A stretch of DNA of 64,000 nt, from the NCBI GenBank assembly GCA_016927475.1, contig JAFGMO010000091.1, positions 92,360 through 156,359 of the forward strand, written 5' to 3'. Positions 8,667-17,455 of this stretch are shown here, one piece after another. The position numbers and the translations under genes are program-made. Below the pieces are notes generated by a model that saw only the letters and a program-made list of their open reading frames with translations, was not told the origin of the DNA and made no database searches. Position 1 is the first letter of the stretch. Every line of letters begins with the position of its first letter. Source of the stretch: Candidatus Aminicenantota bacterium. GTDB taxonomy: Bacteria; Acidobacteriota; Aminicenantia; Aminicenantales; Aminicenantaceae.

Positions 8667-9890
8667 ATGGATTCCACATTTGTCCGGAGTCTTTATTCTT
8701 CACTTGATCCCAATATAGCCTTGTTCGAGAATGCGGGCGGGACTCAGGTTCCTGATATCGTCATGGCACAGGCAGCAGATTTTTATGGAAAGCTCAATGT
8801 TCAGCCGGGTTATCCTTATCAAAAATCCATGGATTGTCTTCAAGTCCTGAATGAAGCCCATGATGCCGCAGGGAGATTTATCGGTGTTCAAACCTCCGGC
8901 CGGATCGTGTTGGGCCCTTCGGCCACGGCCCTTAACCGGATGATGGCTGTTGCCCTTCTAGAGCGCTTTAAGCCTGGAGATGAAATTATTGTAACCGTCT
9001 CAGATCATGAAGCCAACGTCTCGCCTTGGATGTATTTGAAAAGATACGGTATCGAGGTCAAAATATGGAACATCGATCCTGGCACGTTCGAACTGGAGGT
9101 TAAAAATCTCAAAGAACTGATCACGCCGCGCACCGTTCTTGTGGCTTTTCCTCATATTTCAAACGTTTTGGGGACGGTCAATGATATCGTCGCTTTGACG
9201 TCGATTGTCCATGATGCAGGTGCTTTAGCCTATGTTGATGGTGTGGCTTCCGTTCCCCATGTATACGTCGATGTCGAATCGACCGGGGTTGATTTTTATG
9301 TTTATTCCTTATACAAGACTTTCGGCCCTCATATGGCGGCCCTCTATGTGCGCCGGGAGCTTCTTCAATCGCTTGAGGGGGCCAATCATTTTTTTCTTAA
9401 TGATATGATTCCAAAAAAATTTGAGCTGGGTACCCCCAACTTAGAAGGATGTGCCGCTGTTCTGGGGGTTGAGGAATATTTTTCTATCATTCAGAAGCAT
9501 GAGTTTGGAAATGGAAAGGGAAAAAACAATCCTTTTCCCGTTGTCATGAAGGCGGTCAAGGAGTATGAAAAGGGATTGACGGCCAGGCTTCTGGAAGGAT
9601 TGGCCGAAAGCGATCGAATACGGATTATCGGTTTTTCCAAAGACCAGCAGCCGGAGCGACGGGTTCCCGTGGTTTCTTTCACAGTAGAAGGGATCCAGCC
9701 CCGGGACGCAGCGGAAAAACTGGCGGAAAGAGGAATCGCCGTCGGCTGCGGCCATTTTTATGCCTACAGGCTGGTAGATTTTTTGGGATTGATGGAGAAA
9801 GGAGGAGTACTGCGGGCAAGCCTTGTCCATTACAATACTTTGGAGGAAGCGGACAGGTTTTTACAGGCTCTTTTTTCCATCCTTGATTGA
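8667..9890 (+). CDS. Cysteine desulfurase-like class V aminotransferase
   Basis: A PLP enzyme of 407 residues resembling the cysteine-desulfurase-like subfamily with an N-terminal FENAGGTQVP motif (VC1184-type). Visible features are SDHEANVSPW, YVDGVASVPH for the PLP aspartate and YSLYKTFGPH with the Schiff-base lysine near residue 216. The start at 8667 is set by AAAGGAG. An upstream in-frame ATG at 8616 has no ribosome site. No clear catalytic-cysteine loop of SufS or IscS is visible, so desulfuration is unproven. The substrate may be another amino acid. No iron-sulfur assembly genes are nearby. Confidence 0.8.
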   Translation: MDSTFVRSLYSSLDPNIALFENAGGTQVPDIVMAQAADFYGKLNVQPGYPYQKSMDCLQVLNEAHDAAGRFIGVQTSGRIVLGPSATALNRMMAVALLERFKPGDEIIVTVSDHEANVSPWMYLKRYGIEVKIWNIDPGTFELEVKNLKELITPRTVLVAFPHISNVLGTVNDIVALTSIVHDAGALAYVDGVASVPHVYVDVESTGVDFYVYSLYKTFGPHMAALYVRRELLQSLEGANHFFLNDMIPKKFELGTPNLEGCAAVLGVEEYFSIIQKHEFGNGKGKNNPFPVVMKAVKEYEKGLTARLLEGLAESDRIRIIGFSKDQQPERRVPVVSFTVEGIQPRDAAEKLAERGIAVGCGHFYAYRLVDFLGLMEKGGVLRASLVHYNTLEEADRFLQALFSILD

Positions 9891-10052
9891 GCAGGTTCAT
9901 GCATCAGCTATAATTATGGAAGGTCATTGTACAGAGAATAAAAAAACTGCAAAAAACACCTAGGGCCATAAATATTAGACCGCATGATCCATCATTTTCT
10001 TCCAAGGGAACCATAAAATATCACTTTCTTTTTTTATCAGGAGGCATATATT

Positions 10053-10379
10053 ATGGTTAAGATGAAAGATTATCACGAATCCCTAGAATCCATTCCGGGT
10101 ATCGGTCCGAAACTGGCATCTGATTTGAAAAGGCTTGGTATTCAGAAAGTTTATGATTTAAAGCAGCGGGATCCGGAAAGGTTGTACGACAGGCTATGCG
10201 CCCTTAAGGGCTGTCGAATCGACCGTTGTGTTCTTTATTGTTTCCGCTGCGCAGTCCACTATGCTCAGGAAGAGAAGCCCCGCCCGGAGCTTCTCAAGTG
10301 GTGGAACTGGAAAAACAGGAAATTAGAAAGCACACAACGCAAAGGGACAAAGCCGCAGTATGGGATCAGCCGGATATAA
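10053..10379 (+). CDS. Helix-hairpin-helix protein of the Cdd1 (pathogenicity locus) type
   Basis: A 108-residue protein with a helix-hairpin-helix motif (SIPGIGPKLASDLKRLGI, residues 13-30) followed by DLKQRDPERLYDRL and a cysteine-bearing region (GCRIDRCVLYCFRCAV) and KWWNW. This arrangement matches the Cdd1 family, short proteins proposed to bind DNA non-specifically. AGGAGG precedes the ATG. The following sortilin/BNR gene begins 38 bases downstream on the same strand, but their functions look unrelated. Confidence 0.8.
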   Translation: MVKMKDYHESLESIPGIGPKLASDLKRLGIQKVYDLKQRDPERLYDRLCALKGCRIDRCVLYCFRCAVHYAQEEKPRPELLKWWNWKNRKLESTQRKGTKPQYGISRI

Positions 10380-10417
10380 AGATTTTTTTGTCCGGTGTTG
10401 AAACAACATCAGGAAAG

Positions 10418-12574
10418 ATGCTGGGTTCCATTTTCGGAAAATCAAAGATTCCCGGCCGAAGTGCCGTTCTGATCATTTTTGCTGTATGCCTGTTTGGTGG
10501 GATTTCGTTTGCTTCAGAACGGGCTGAAAAATGGGTGGAACTGGGTCCCGCTCCCATAGGCGACCTAAGAACAACCGGAAGAATTTCGGCATTGGCTGTC
10601 AGCCGTTCCGATCCAAACCTCTATTATGCGGCGGGTGCCGACGGAGGGGTTTGGAGATCGAGGAATGGGGGCGAGTCGTGGATTCCCCTGACCGATAATT
10701 TGCCGACAACAGCTATGGGTGCCTTAGCCCTTGACCCGAAAGACGAGAGAATTATTTACGCGGGTTCAGGGGAGGCAAATTTTGCCAACCATTCCCGTTT
10801 TGGTCTGGGAATTTACAAATCCACGGACGGTGGTGATACCTGGACGGTACTGGGGGAGGAGATATTCGGCGGTCGCTGTATCTCACGGATTCTGATCGAT
10901 TTTGACAATACAAAAATTGTTTATGCCGCGGTGACGCATGCCGGCGGCCTTCCTTCCTTTGATTTTAATATGGCTGCCGCTAAGGGACATCCTCAAGCCG
11001 GCGGACCTCTTGGTGTTTTCCGTTCTAAGGACGGAGGGAGGACATGGGAGCATCTGACCAACGGTCTTCCCGGAGATCTTTCCGTCACCGATCTGGCCAT
11101 GGATGCCACTGATCCGCTGACCTTATACGCAGGTGTCGGACATGTTTTCGGCCATAACCTCAATGGCGTTTACAAAACCGTAAATGGCGGAGATTCCTGG
11201 GTGAGGCTCGATGAATTATCAGCCGGGAATTTCGGGCGGATATCTCTGGGAATGACCCCGGCTGATCCCAAATATATTTACGCTTGCCTGATCAAGGCGG
11301 CGACACCGACGGGAGACGAAGCGGAGACACTCAATGTCTATCGAAGCCTTGACGCCGGTGATACCTGGACCGCTATGACTCTCGACAGCATCCATTCCAC
11401 TTACGGTTGGTATCTCAATACGCTGGTCGTCGGCCGGCAAAATCCCGACCTCGTTTTTACGGGAGGAATAGCTCTCTGGCGTACAGAAGACGGCGGTTAT
11501 TCATGGGATGATGTCCGCAAAAACCAGCACGTTGATTTTCATGCGCTTGTCTGGGATGCGTCGGGCCGGCTCCTTGCCGGAAACGACGGCGGTATTTTTC
11601 GGTCTGCTGACAATGGGGAAACGTGGACTCCTCTCAACGAGGGATTGGGGATTGTACAGTTTTATGCCGGGTTATCTCTTCATCCCACAAATCCTGATGT
11701 GCTTTTCGGGGGCACGCAGGATAACGGCACTCTCAAGAGGAATGGACCGGCCAAGGACAATTGGATATCGGTCGCCGGAAGGGATGGAGGATGTACGGGA
11801 ATAAAACCTTCCTATCCTGACTTGGTATTGGTCGAAACTCAAGGGTCCGGAAACATTTACCGTTCAGCGGATGGAGGAGAACACTTTGTTTTTTCCGGAA
11901 GGAAGATCAATATCAATGACAGGAACTGCTTTATCCCGCCGTTTGTCTTTGATTCGGAAAACGACAACCGCCTGCTCTATGCCACTCACCGTATCTATGA
12001 AAGTATAAATAACGGGATACACTGGTATATATTGAGCGACGATTTGACTTTAGGGAAGGGAGCGGTTCGAAGCCTGGTTTTGGCGCCCTCCCGTTCCTCC
12101 TTCGTGTATGCGGCTACAAATGACGGTCTTATCCTGGTCAGTTCGGATGGAGGAAGAACGTGGCAGAAATCCCTTGAGAATATTCCCGGTTGGCCCCGAA
12201 TTCAGCGGCAGTTCGCCGTGCATCCCCAAGAACATCTTGAGGCTTATCTGGCTGTGGGTTGGTTTGGCGTCGATCAGGTCTTAAAAACGGCGGACGGAGG
12301 CAAAACCTGGATTTGTATTGACGGCGATCTTCCCGACCTGCCCGTGAATATCGTAACCCTGGACGAACGAACGGATCCTCCCGTTATTTACTTGGGAACG
12401 GAGAAAGGCGTTTATCGTTCCTATGACGGAGGAGCACATTGGGCGGTCTATGGAACGGGACTTCCCAACTGTGCCGTCGTAGATCTTCTTATCGATAAGG
12501 ATCACAGCCGGCTTTTAGCTGCAACCCAAGGCAGAGGAGTGTGGGAAATTCCTCTAACCGTTTTTGTGGAATAA
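10418..12574 (+). CDS. Secreted sortilin/BNR-repeat beta-propeller protein
   Basis: An exported protein of about 718 residues with a signal peptide (LIIFAVCLFGGISFASE) and many BNR/Asp-box turns of the type SxDGGxTW, spaced as in VPS10/sortilin or xyloglucanase-like propellers. I prefer the ATG at 10418 to the longer reading from 10226, which overlaps the preceding gene and would bury the signal peptide. There is no recognisable catalytic acid pair, so hydrolase activity is uncertain. It is the first of two such proteins in the window (the other is at 27972). Confidence 0.8.
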   Translation: MLGSIFGKSKIPGRSAVLIIFAVCLFGGISFASERAEKWVELGPAPIGDLRTTGRISALAVSRSDPNLYYAAGADGGVWRSRNGGESWIPLTDNLPTTAMGALALDPKDERIIYAGSGEANFANHSRFGLGIYKSTDGGDTWTVLGEEIFGGRCISRILIDFDNTKIVYAAVTHAGGLPSFDFNMAAAKGHPQAGGPLGVFRSKDGGRTWEHLTNGLPGDLSVTDLAMDATDPLTLYAGVGHVFGHNLNGVYKTVNGGDSWVRLDELSAGNFGRISLGMTPADPKYIYACLIKAATPTGDEAETLNVYRSLDAGDTWTAMTLDSIHSTYGWYLNTLVVGRQNPDLVFTGGIALWRTEDGGYSWDDVRKNQHVDFHALVWDASGRLLAGNDGGIFRSADNGETWTPLNEGLGIVQFYAGLSLHPTNPDVLFGGTQDNGTLKRNGPAKDNWISVAGRDGGCTGIKPSYPDLVLVETQGSGNIYRSADGGEHFVFSGRKININDRNCFIPPFVFDSENDNRLLYATHRIYESINNGIHWYILSDDLTLGKGAVRSLVLAPSRSSFVYAATNDGLILVSSDGGRTWQKSLENIPGWPRIQRQFAVHPQEHLEAYLAVGWFGVDQVLKTADGGKTWICIDGDLPDLPVNIVTLDERTDPPVIYLGTEKGVYRSYDGGAHWAVYGTGLPNCAVVDLLIDKDHSRLLAATQGRGVWEIPLTVFVE

Positions 12575-12593
12575 AAAGACCGGCCTTCCCCTT

Positions 12594-13265
12594 TTATCCT
12601 TTGGGATCATAGCGCCTGACCTTGCTTGTTGATATTCCGGCCTCCGCGAATCCAACAGCCAGGAAAAGCGCGCAAACCACACCGTCCAGAATGGGGACAT
12701 CGAGTTTGCCGCACAGCTTTTTGTCCATGCCGGTGAGGCCTGCGCAGCCTAAAACGAGGACTTCAGCGCCGTCTTTTTCAACGGCGGTTTTGGCCGCTTT
12801 GCCGTACATCTCCATTTCCCCACCGCCGCTTGTTTTTTCCGGAGCCCTGACGGAAGCCAGAAGCCCTTCCAGGTGATAAGTCCGGGCCTGCACTTCCTTG
12901 TTGGGGATGGAATGAGGATTGTCCGTTAAAACGGAAAACCGGTGGCCCAACATAGTGGCCAGCTTCATGGAGGCTTCCCCGATACCCACCACCGGTTTGG
13001 TCGTGATCTCTTTCAAAACATCCAGGTGGGGATCGCTGTGGCAGGCGACAATGAAGGCATCATATTTTTTTTCATTCTCTTTGAGGAGTTTGATCATGCC
13101 CGGGGCCGACAGGGCCTGGTCCTCGTAGGTCTCTATAAATCCCTGGGCTCCGGGAGTGGATTTTGCGTCGACCTCGAAACGCCCCCTGGAAAATTTCCTT
13201 GCGGTTCTAAGAATGGCGGCCGTCATCTCGGGATCGCTGTTGGGGTTTATGATCAATACTTTCAT
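12594..13265 (-). CDS. Asp/Glu/hydantoin racemase family protein
   Basis: A 223-residue protein with the two cysteine motifs of the family: FIVACHSDP near residue 75 and LVLGCAGLTG near residue 175. It starts MKVLIINPNSDP, the usual hydantoin/allantoin racemase opening. It is predicted to invert 5-substituted hydantoins or allantoin in the cytosol. It is the last gene of a minus-strand operon with an amidohydrolase, an amino-acid symporter and an unknown protein, 12 bases after the latter. This context supports a cyclic-amide substrate over aspartate or glutamate. The exact ring substrate is open. Confidence 0.8.
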   Translation of the reverse strand: MKVLIINPNSDPEMTAAILRTARKFSRGRFEVDAKSTPGAQGFIETYEDQALSAPGMIKLLKENEKKYDAFIVACHSDPHLDVLKEITTKPVVGIGEASMKLATMLGHRFSVLTDNPHSIPNKEVQARTYHLEGLLASVRAPEKTSGGGEMEMYGKAAKTAVEKDGAEVLVLGCAGLTGMDKKLCGKLDVPILDGVVCALFLAVGFAEAGISTSKVRRYDPKG

Positions 13266-13277
13266 GGAAGCCTCCGT

Positions 13278-13748
13278 TCACTCTTCCTTAATAAGCATAT
13301 AAGGGGACCGGGCTGATTTTTGATTCAGTTTTTCCTGGATGACCTCTTCCGGGTAGCTGAGAAGCCGCATGAATTCCTGTGAAATCTTTTGCCGCGCTTT
13401 TTTATTGTATTTTCCCTCTTTTTCCAGATGCCGCTTTTTTTTCTTGAGTTCCAGGTATGATTCGAGGATTTTATCGGTTTTATAATAGAGAAGAGACCAT
13501 TTGTTTCTGGTGAATTCTTCTGCCTGGAGGTCCGTAATAAGCAGGTTTTTCTCCAGGTAGGATTTGATACCGAATTCCTCGACCATTTTTTGGGAAGCCG
13601 GTCCGACAACTTCAAAGTCTTCGGGTAAAAGCGGAGGGCTGAGGGCCAGTTTTTTCACGCCGCATGCGACCATTTCAACAAAGCAGTTGATCATGCCTAA
13701 CTGAAAAGATAACCGGTCAACAGAAAAATGTTCTTTTTTTTGCTTCAT
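13278..13748 (-). CDS. Hypothetical protein of the cyclic-amide operon
   Basis: A 156-residue protein I do not recognise. It begins MKQKKEHFSVDR, has a moderately hydrophobic segment (LGMINCFVEMVACGVKKLAL) and a lysine-rich, probably coiled C-terminal half (ESYLELKKKKRHLEK). Its start overlaps the symporter gene by 32 bases, indicating translational coupling, with GGAGG about ten bases before the ATG. No signal peptide is clear. Its location between symporter and racemase suggests a role specific to this pathway. Confidence 0.7.
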   Translation of the reverse strand: MKQKKEHFSVDRLSFQLGMINCFVEMVACGVKKLALSPPLLPEDFEVVGPASQKMVEEFGIKSYLEKNLLITDLQAEEFTRNKWSLLYYKTDKILESYLELKKKKRHLEKEGKYNKKARQKISQEFMRLLSYPEEVIQEKLNQKSARSPYMLIKEE

Positions 13749-15210
13749 GGTTCGTCTTCCTCCAATTTAGGTTGAGGATCCGGCGAAAAAGGTTTTTTAC
13801 CCTGGGACTGCGGACATATTGTCGAGAGACGTCCGTCAGGGATGTGGCGTACTTGTTGCGTCTCTCCAAATAGTCCCTCATCAGAATGAAAAAGGCGCCG
13901 CTCAAGGCCAGGACGGCGATGAGGTTGGGAATGGCACAGATCCCGACCGCAACATTAGCGAAGACCCATAGTTTATCCACGTCAGCCACCCCTGCGAAAA
14001 TTACGGCTGGAATGAAGTAAAACCACCTCAGGTATTTCATCGGCCTGCTGCCGAAGGCATGGAAAATGGAGGTTTCATAATAAATGAAAAAACCGATCTG
14101 GGTTGTCAAACAGAATGTCAGGATCGAAAACGAAAGCAGCAGCCGGGCTGCCTGAACGGGCAGGACGGTGGAGAAAGCCGTTATGACCAGCTCGATACCG
14201 GATTGACCGCTGGAGAGTGTGCCCGTAGAGAGGACGGCAAAGGAAGTGATGGTACAGATGATGAAAGTGACGACGAACACTTCAAAAGCTCCCCAAATTC
14301 CCTGTTTGAAAGGGTGGGGAGTGTCTGCTGTGGCATGGGCCATGGGAGCCGTTCCCAACCCGGCCTCGTTGGAAAGCATGCCTTTAGCCATGCCGTTTTT
14401 GATAGCCGCGGAGACGGCTGCGCCGGCGAATCCGCCGGCCGCCGGAATGGGAGAAAAAGCATGTTTGAAAACCAGGCCGAAAACTAGAGGAATTCTGTCA
14501 AAATGAAAGAAAAAAAGGATCAATCCTCCCAGGACGTAAACAACGGACATCAGGGGGACCAGGGTTTCACAGAAGCGGCCGATCCTCTTGAATCCTCCGA
14601 TGACGACGGCGGCGGTCGTGACGGCCATCAACCCTGTCACAAGGTAGGGATTAATCCCGTAACTTGAAAGGAAAGCCCGTCCCACTGTATGGGATTGGAG
14701 AAGGGAAGCGCAGAAGACTGCATTGACGAACATGCTCATGCTGAAGATGCGGGCCAGTACGTTCCAACCCAAGCCTTTTTTGATGTAGTACATGGGGCCG
14801 CCGTGAACTTTTCCGCCCGGTTCCACTTCCCGGTAGTGTACGGCTAAAGTGATCTCAGCTGTTTTGGTGATCATGCTGATAAACGCCAGCAGCCACATCC
14901 AGAATATGGCACCCGGCCCTCCCACCGACAGGGCCGTGGCTACTCCGGCGATGCTTCCCATTCCTACGGTGCTGGCCAGGGCCGTGGATGTCGCCTGGAA
15001 AGGCGTCATGATGCCTCCGCTTCCGGCAGCACTCTTCCGAAAGAAACCACCGAAAGTCGTACGAAAGATGAGGGGTATTTTTCTCATCTGAAAAAACCGG
15101 GATTTGATGGTAAGGTATAAGGAGACGGAAGCAATAAAGATCATCGTCCATGGTCCCCATAGAATTTTCTGGTCAAAAAGGTTGATGACATTAAGAAAAT
15201 GATCAAGCAT
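13717..15210 (-). CDS. Sodium:alanine/glycine symporter (AGCS) family transporter
   Basis: A polytopic inner-membrane protein of 497 residues with the AGCS pattern: WGPWTMIFI near the N-terminus, GGIMTPFQATSTALASTVGMGSIAGVA, then GGPMYYIKKGLG and SNEAGLGTAPMAHA. These belong to Na+-coupled alanine or glycine uptake proteins. In this operon, between an amidohydrolase and a racemase, it more likely imports the ring substrate or exports or imports the amino-acid product; that is inference. The upstream amidohydrolase ends 21 bases before. The C-terminal tail is basic and cytosolic. Confidence 0.88.
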   Translation of the reverse strand: MLDHFLNVINLFDQKILWGPWTMIFIASVSLYLTIKSRFFQMRKIPLIFRTTFGGFFRKSAAGSGGIMTPFQATSTALASTVGMGSIAGVATALSVGGPGAIFWMWLLAFISMITKTAEITLAVHYREVEPGGKVHGGPMYYIKKGLGWNVLARIFSMSMFVNAVFCASLLQSHTVGRAFLSSYGINPYLVTGLMAVTTAAVVIGGFKRIGRFCETLVPLMSVVYVLGGLILFFFHFDRIPLVFGLVFKHAFSPIPAAGGFAGAAVSAAIKNGMAKGMLSNEAGLGTAPMAHATADTPHPFKQGIWGAFEVFVVTFIICTITSFAVLSTGTLSSGQSGIELVITAFSTVLPVQAARLLLSFSILTFCLTTQIGFFIYYETSIFHAFGSRPMKYLRWFYFIPAVIFAGVADVDKLWVFANVAVGICAIPNLIAVLALSGAFFILMRDYLERRNKYATSLTDVSRQYVRSPRVKNLFRRILNLNWRKTNHEAKKRTFFC

Positions 15211-15231
15211 AAAAGTTATCCATAGGAGATT

Positions 15232-16611
15232 CTAGGCTAACTTACGGTGCAGATACCGTCCTCTTCCTTTTTCAGCCAGGCATTCTTCGCCGTCTATGAT
15301 GAGTTCGCCCCGGGAAAATACCTTTTCCACCTTTCCTATGGTTTTTCCCTCGTAGGCGGACCAATCCGCGGCCATATGGAGGGTGTCGACATCCATCCTC
15401 CACTCTGTGTTGGGATTGAATAGGACGACATCGGCATCGGCCCCGGGGGCGAGATGTCCTTTTTGGGGGAAGAGACCGAAAAGCCGGGCCGGAGTGGTGG
15501 CGCAAACATCAATCCAGCGAGAGAGGCTGAGCTTTCCAGAAGCAACGCCCGCGGAGTAGAGTGCGGTTAAGCGGGTCTCGACTCCTGGAATGCCGTTGGG
15601 GCATTTATCGAATCGCTCGGCTCCGTAGAGTTTTGCTTCCCAGGAGTAGGCCGCGTCGTCGGATGAAACCATAGCGATCCGGCCGTCCCGAAGGCCGCCC
15701 CAGAGTTTGTTTTGGATGGACCGGCTTCTTAGAGGAGGTGAACAGACCCATTTGAGACCGTCTTCCCGTTTGAGAATGTCTTCAGTGAAAAGGAGGTAGT
15801 GAGTGCAGGTTTCAGCCTGAATATCAACGCCCTTCTTTCTGGCCCGGGCGACATGGCCCATTCCCTTATCAGTAGCCATATGGACGATGAAAAGGCGGCA
15901 GCCGGTTTTTTCGGCCAGCCGAAGGCAGCTCTGAATAGCCGCGTTTTCCGCCTCGGGGGGACGGCTGACGGCGTGATAATAAGCCTGGGTTTTTCCTTGG
16001 GCAATCAATCGGGGAACGTTTTTTTCGATGATTTGATTGTCTTCGGCATGAACCATCAGCATGCCGCCGGATTTTGCGAGTTCGGTTTGGATCGAGAGCA
16101 GTTCTTTTTCCTCCATCATGAGCCCTTCGGAGCGGTAGGTCATATAACATTTGATGGTAGGGGACCCTGCCGAGACCACGGAGGAGATCTCTGCCAATAC
16201 ATCAGGCCGGGCGTCCGTGATAACGGGATGGACACCCCAATCGATGAAGGTTTTTCCTTTAGCTTCCTCCTTTTTGATGTCCAGCGTCTCCATGAGGGGC
16301 CGGCCGTGTTCCTGGTTGGAAAAATCGATAATACTGGTCACTCCGCCGTAGGCGGCGGCACGGGTTCCGGTTTCATAATCGTGCACGCTGACAGTATTCA
16401 TGAAAACGTCGTTGAAATGAACATGAGTATCAACCGCACCAGGAAGAACCAGCCTTCCCGAGGCATCGATTTGTTCGTCCGCCGTTGTGCCTTTGAGATC
16501 TCCCACAGCGGCTATTCTTTCTCCAAGGAAAAGAACATCTTGTTTGTGGACGGATTCCGTCGTGATGACCATTCCTTCCCTGATAAGGATGGATTTTTGT
16601 GGGATTTTCAC
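15232..16611 (-). CDS. Cyclic amidohydrolase (dihydropyrimidinase/hydantoinase/allantoinase-like)
   Basis: A metal-dependent hydrolase of 459 residues, the usual length for dihydropyrimidinases. It has the HxH pair in DTHVHFND, the carboxylated lysine in SPTIKCYMTY, later histidines in MVHAED and RLFIVHMATD, and the aspartate in VSSDDAAY. The GTG at 16611 follows AAGGGG. A longer reading from 16719 would run into the intergenic repeat element and is rejected. It should open a cyclic amide such as a hydantoin or allantoin. It leads the operon. No carbamoylase or ureidase follows, so the pathway continues elsewhere. Confidence 0.85.
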   Translation of the reverse strand: MKIPQKSILIREGMVITTESVHKQDVLFLGERIAAVGDLKGTTADEQIDASGRLVLPGAVDTHVHFNDVFMNTVSVHDYETGTRAAAYGGVTSIIDFSNQEHGRPLMETLDIKKEEAKGKTFIDWGVHPVITDARPDVLAEISSVVSAGSPTIKCYMTYRSEGLMMEEKELLSIQTELAKSGGMLMVHAEDNQIIEKNVPRLIAQGKTQAYYHAVSRPPEAENAAIQSCLRLAEKTGCRLFIVHMATDKGMGHVARARKKGVDIQAETCTHYLLFTEDILKREDGLKWVCSPPLRSRSIQNKLWGGLRDGRIAMVSSDDAAYSWEAKLYGAERFDKCPNGIPGVETRLTALYSAGVASGKLSLSRWIDVCATTPARLFGLFPQKGHLAPGADADVVLFNPNTEWRMDVDTLHMAADWSAYEGKTIGKVEKVFSRGELIIDGEECLAEKGRGRYLHRKLA

Positions 16612-16704
16612 GTTCTGCCCCTTCCGGGGTGGCATCTTATCATTCCGGATTTTCAAAGTCAAAATCAACCAAACTTTAAAACGGCGAATTTGTAATGCAT
16701 GCTC

Positions 16705-16887
16705 GCCTGTATTGTTCACGAGCCAAGCTTGCCGCAGATGTGAGGCGTCGATGGACGAAGCTGTGCTTGTTCACCGCAAGTCCATTGCAACGAAGCAGAT
16801 GCGGTGAGATCGGCTCGCCTGGGAGGTCAATTCGGCCGGTCTTTTCTTTTTTTTACACCAACGGCCGAATTGATGAACAATACAGGC
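16705..16887 (+). repeat. Structured intergenic element, full copy with perfect 14-bp terminal inverted repeats
   Basis: This is the cleanest copy of the family. Left end 16705-16718 and right end 16874-16887 are perfect 14-bp inverted repeats. Inside are CGAGCC...GGCTCG, CCGCA...TGCGG and ATGGAC (16751-16756) with GTCCAT (16780-16785), followed by a second hairpin with TCAATTCGGCCG pairing to CGGCCGAATTGA across a T-rich loop. The copy reads plus-ward and stops ten bases before the -35 box of the next gene. It fills most of the gap 16612-16987. Confidence 0.9.
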
Positions 16888-16897
16888 TAAATATATG

Positions 16898-16926
16898 TTG
16901 ACTATTCTTTTTATTATGATTATATA
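16898..16926 (+). promoter_or_regulatory. Sigma-70-type promoter for the gene at 16988
   Basis: TTGACT (16898-16903) and TATATA (16921-16926) are 17 bases apart, starting ten bases after the end of the repeat element. A second TATAAT lies at 16927-16932. Confidence 0.55.
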
Positions 16927-16987
16927 TATAATTGAAGAAAGTACCGGTGTGCGGTTATTGTTCCGGTATGAAGGTGACATTCGGGCA

Positions 16988-17335
16988 ATGATTGAATACG
17001 GACATACACTTGAGATGCTTATCGGGGGAGCCGTACATCTGAAGCAGGTTCGAAAATCCGAGCTGCATTTTGGAGATATGGTTTTTATCATAACTCAAAA
17101 TTCCGTGTACACGGTCCATGTGCTCGGGGATGAACAATATTTGGTTTCCGGAGGTTGGTTCGACCGGAAGAAAGTTGCTCCGAAACAAACATCCATAACC
17201 GGCTGCACATGGGGAGGGAATATCATAAAAATGGATATTCTGGCAGCCTGCGGTATGCGGGTGGAATTCGGGAACCGTGTAGTTACAACTCCCATCCAGC
17301 ATATTATTGTCACCCGATTGAACAGCAGAAACTAG
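16988..17335 (+). CDS. Hypothetical small soluble protein
   Basis: A 115-residue protein I cannot assign. I place the start at the ATG at 16988, with AAGGTG upstream, because the earlier in-frame ATG at 16895 lies inside the promoter. The protein is beta-rich with no signal peptide or membrane segment. It has a glycine-rich C-terminal half (GCTWGGNII, then GNRVVTTPIQHIIV) that could be a small barrel. It stands alone between the divergent amidohydrolase operon and the metzincin-TPR gene. Confidence 0.6.
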   Translation: MIEYGHTLEMLIGGAVHLKQVRKSELHFGDMVFIITQNSVYTVHVLGDEQYLVSGGWFDRKKVAPKQTSITGCTWGGNIIKMDILAACGMRVEFGNRVVTTPIQHIIVTRLNSRN

Positions 17336-17455
17336 CCCTCTTTTTATCCCTATCTTTTTCCAGAGAGTGTATTTTTTTGTCTTGTCGCCTTAAGTTCATA
17401 AGGCCTGAATAATTCACCATTTTATGAATGTCCAGGCATGATAAGGCTATAAATT

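Noticed and set aside
16612..16719. Longer N-terminus of the amidohydrolase
   Set aside because: It would extend into the repeat element and beyond the normal family length; the GTG at 16611 has a ribosome site.
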